DNA of 23,263 nucleotides from Fimenecus sp045631225 (GTDB lineage Bacteria; Bacillota; Clostridia; Oscillospirales; Acutalibacteraceae): positions 1 through 23,263 of the forward strand of contig JAZQUG010000043.1 in assembly GCA_045631225.1 (NCBI GenBank), in the 5' to 3' direction. The notes under the pieces were generated by a model. It ran no database searches, was not told the origin of the DNA, and saw only the letters and a program-made list of their open reading frames with translations. Made by a program: the position numbers and the translations under genes. Positions 21,046-23,263 of the stretch are shown piece after piece (within the stretch, counting starts at the first letter, position 1; each line of letters begins with the position of its first letter).

Positions 21046-22431
21046 ATGAGTAATATTTCAAAAGTTTTGGAAACTGTAAAAACAATACATTTTATTGGTA
21101 TCGGTGGAAGTGGGATGTGTCCTCTTGCAGAAATTCTCCATAGCAAGGGATATACACTTCAGGGCTCTGACAATAACGAAAGTTCTATCGTTGACCGTAT
21201 CCGCAAAATGGGAATCAAGGTTATGATGGGACAACGTGCTGAAAATATCCGGGGTGCAGAAATGGTTGTTTATTCAGCTGCTATTTCAAAGGAAAATCCT
21301 GAATTGAAGGCTGCTCTCGAAAGTGGTATTCCAACATTCCAACGAGCAGAGCTTTTAGGTGAGGTTTCACGTCAATTCAGCAACTGTATCGGTGTATGTG
21401 GTACTCATGGAAAAACAACCGTAACTTCGCTTACAGTACAGACTATGCTTTCAGCAGGACTTGACCCTTCTGCAGTTATCGGTGGCAAATTACCTCTTAC
21501 AAACAGTTACGGTCGAGTAGGACAAACTGAAACTATCGTTATGGAATCCTGTGAATATCAGGATACTTTCCTTAAAATGAGTCCCGATGTTGCTGTTATC
21601 CTCAATATTGATGAGGACCATCTTGAATATTTCAAGACAATGGATAACCTTATTCTCAGTTTCACAAAATTTGCAAATTCTGCTACAAAGGCAGTTATTT
21701 ACAATGGTGACGATGAAAACACTCTTAAAGCCATTAAAGATATTAAGGGTAAAGAGATGATTTCATTCGGTTTTGACAGCAAAAATGATTACTATGCCGA
21801 AAACATTGAAGAATACAAGGGTGCATTCACAAAATTTGATGTGATGTACAAGGGTGAAAAGTTAGGTAGTGTTGAACTTTCAATTCCCGGTATTCATAAT
21901 GTTCTCAATGCACTTGCAGCAGTTGCTTCTGCAATCTATTCAGGTGCAAAGTTTGAGGATTGCATTAAAGGATTACAGGAATTCAAGGGTGCAGGTCGTC
22001 GTTTTGAAGATTTAGGAACATACAACGGAATTGATTTCGTAGATGACTATGCTCACCACCCTGCTGAACTTAAGGTTACTCTTGAAGCTGCTATGAAGAT
22101 GGGCTACAATACAGTTTGGGCAGTTTTTCAGCCATTTACTTATTCAAGAACGGCAATGCATTTCGATGAGTTTGTCGATGTACTTAAAATTCCTGACAGA
22201 TGTGTTATGACTGAAATCATGGGTTCTCGTGAAGTAAACACATATGATATTTACACTTCACAGTTAGCTGAAAAAATTCCTGATTCTGTATGGTTCAACA
22301 CTCAGGAAGAGGTTGCTGAATATGTTGTAAATAATGCAAAGGCAGGAGATTTAGTCCTCACAATGGGTTGTGGTGACATTTATAAATCTGCATTTATGAT
22401 GATTGAGAGATTGAAAAATGGTACAGTTTAA
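21046..22431 (+). CDS. murC: UDP-N-acetylmuramate--L-alanine ligase
   Basis: 461 residues. It adds L-Ala to UDP-MurNAc in peptidoglycan synthesis, in the cytoplasm. FIGIGGSGMCPLAEIL (16-31) is the UDP-MurNAc-binding loop typical of MurC, GTHGKTT (119-125) is the ATP P-loop, and NIDEDHLEYF and DDYAHHPAEL are Mur-ligase active-site segments. The ATG at 21046 has AAAGGTGA upstream; a GTG at 20998 would lie in the leader. ung overlaps its end by 14 bp. Confidence 0.96.
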   Translation: MSNISKVLETVKTIHFIGIGGSGMCPLAEILHSKGYTLQGSDNNESSIVDRIRKMGIKVMMGQRAENIRGAEMVVYSAAISKENPELKAALESGIPTFQRAELLGEVSRQFSNCIGVCGTHGKTTVTSLTVQTMLSAGLDPSAVIGGKLPLTNSYGRVGQTETIVMESCEYQDTFLKMSPDVAVILNIDEDHLEYFKTMDNLILSFTKFANSATKAVIYNGDDENTLKAIKDIKGKEMISFGFDSKNDYYAENIEEYKGAFTKFDVMYKGEKLGSVELSIPGIHNVLNALAAVASAIYSGAKFEDCIKGLQEFKGAGRRFEDLGTYNGIDFVDDYAHHPAELKVTLEAAMKMGYNTVWAVFQPFTYSRTAMHFDEFVDVLKIPDRCVMTEIMGSREVNTYDIYTSQLAEKIPDSVWFNTQEEVAEYVVNNAKAGDLVLTMGCGDIYKSAFMMIERLKNGTV

Positions 22432-23086
22432 CAACAGTTGGGATATTCTCTTAAAAGACGAGTTTCAAAAACCTTATTATCTCAATTTGAGAAAATTTCT
22501 TGTGCAGGAATATAAGACAAAAACCATATATCCTCATATGAACAACATTTTCAATGCACTTAAATACACTGACTACAAGGATGTTAAGGTTGTAATTTTA
22601 GGACAAGACCCTTATCATCAGCCAAATCAGGCACACGGGCTTTGTTTTTCGGTACAAAAAGGTGTTAAAGCACCTCCGTCACTTCAGAATATGTATAAGG
22701 AAATTCACGCTGAATACGGATACCCTATTCCTGAACACGGTGAACTTACATACTGGGCAAAGCAAGGCGTGCTTATGATGAACACAGTTCTGACAGTCCG
22801 TGAAAGCCAACCCAACAGTCATAAGGGAATGGGTTGGGAAATCTTTACAGACAATGTGATTTCACTTCTCAACCAAAGGCCCGAACCAATGGTATTTCTT
22901 CTCTGGGGTGCAAATGCAAGAGCAAAGACAAAAATCATCACAAATCCAAATCATCTTGTGTTGGAATCAGCACATCCAAGCCCTTTGTCAGCATATAATG
23001 GTTTTTTTGGTAACGGTCATTTTAAAAAGGCAAATGAATTTCTCCGTTCCCGTGGTATGACGGAAATTGATTGGAGAATTTTATAA
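22418..23086 (+). CDS. ung: Uracil-DNA glycosylase
   Basis: 222 residues, family 1 UDG. It removes uracil from DNA. GQDPYH (62-67) contains the water-activating D64, and HPSPLSA (186-192) contains the catalytic His186, followed by the FFGNGHF segment. It starts inside the last codons of murC in another frame, indicating coupled expression. Confidence 0.97.
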   Translation: MVQFNNSWDILLKDEFQKPYYLNLRKFLVQEYKTKTIYPHMNNIFNALKYTDYKDVKVVILGQDPYHQPNQAHGLCFSVQKGVKAPPSLQNMYKEIHAEYGYPIPEHGELTYWAKQGVLMMNTVLTVRESQPNSHKGMGWEIFTDNVISLLNQRPEPMVFLLWGANARAKTKIITNPNHLVLESAHPSPLSAYNGFFGNGHFKKANEFLRSRGMTEIDWRIL

Positions 23087-23109
23087 TTTCAGCAAATCGG
23101 AGTTTGTCG

Positions 23110-23245
23110 GGGTGTTAATGAGCGTCTCTTCTCGGCTCCCCTTGTCAGGGTGCGGGTGTCCGGTGGACACCTCTGCGAAGCAGAAGCACCGACCGAACCG
23201 GCAGGTGAGACTTAGCTGTCTGCGAAGCAGACTGAGGGGTAGTCA
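23110..23245. repeat. Interspersed palindromic repeat (MITE-like), at the window end
   Basis: A G/C-rich non-coding block unlike its AT-rich surroundings, made of nested palindromes: GGTGTCC-GGT-GGACACC (23155-23171), TCTGC-GAA-GCAGA (23172-23184) and GTCTGC-GAA-GCAGAC (23218-23232). It begins CGGCTCCCCTTGTCA and ends CTGAGGGGTAGTC, which resemble widespread intergenic repeats of gut Clostridia (recalled, not searched). The open frame across it (from 23067) has no RBS and is not a gene. From 23246 the sequence is AT-rich and runs off the window. Confidence 0.65.
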
Positions 23246-23263
23246 ACTATACTATTAAACTAT

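Noticed and set aside
23067..23258. Open frame across the end repeat, overlapping ung
   Set aside because: No RBS, and most of its length translates the palindromic repeat.

Overview
The window comes from an AT-rich, low-GC Gram-positive genome. Strong ribosome-binding sites (AAAGGAG type), consensus sigma-A promoters, a dipicolinate synthase operon (an endospore function), a secreted hydrolase with a type I dockerin, a GH127 glycosidase and a class II galT together point to a spore-forming gut member of the Clostridia, most likely Ruminococcaceae/Oscillospirales. The species cannot be fixed from the sequence alone.

Layout. 1-253: 3' end of a nucleoside phosphorylase-type gene. 321-570: a promoter driving tRNA-Met and tRNA-Glu. 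577-860: terminator-like hairpins and a near-perfect ~116 bp duplication carrying the 3' end of tRNA-Glu. 1010-3434: a divergent locus. A DNA-binding regulator fused to a complete desulfoferrodoxin faces an operon of two paralogous small membrane proteins, a 46-residue membrane peptide and a membrane-anchored phosphate-binding-protein homologue. 3480-5789: secreted GH127. 5903-6211: MGMT-type DNA repair protein. 6281-6397: a 38-residue acidic hydrophobic protein with its own promoter, palindrome, RBS and terminator. 6506-7945: MFS transporter. 8025-9521: galT. 9666-10692: cysK followed closely by tRNA-Arg(CCG). 11035-12672: dockerin-bearing lipase-like protein. 12736-13659: triple S1-domain protein.

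13790-19410 is a tightly packed operon: DUF951, prfA, a TPR-like membrane protein, sua5/tsaC, a RAYT-type transposase, coaE and an M18 aminopeptidase. Most of it is translation, tRNA modification and cofactor housekeeping. The RAYT gene sits between sua5 and coaE with 4-bp ATGA overlaps on both sides. It carries two inverted copies of a REP-like palindrome inside its reading frame. 19509-20938 is spoVFA-spoVFB on the minus strand with a sigma-K-like promoter. It is divergent from murC-ung (21046-23086). The window ends in an interspersed palindromic repeat (about 23110-23245).

The most interesting items are the RAYT gene whose embedded palindromes differ by compensatory stem changes, the desulfoferrodoxin-fused regulator with its divergent membrane operon, the 38-residue stand-alone gene, and the duplicated tRNA-Glu 3' end. 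No CRISPR array, prophage or complete insertion sequence is visible.
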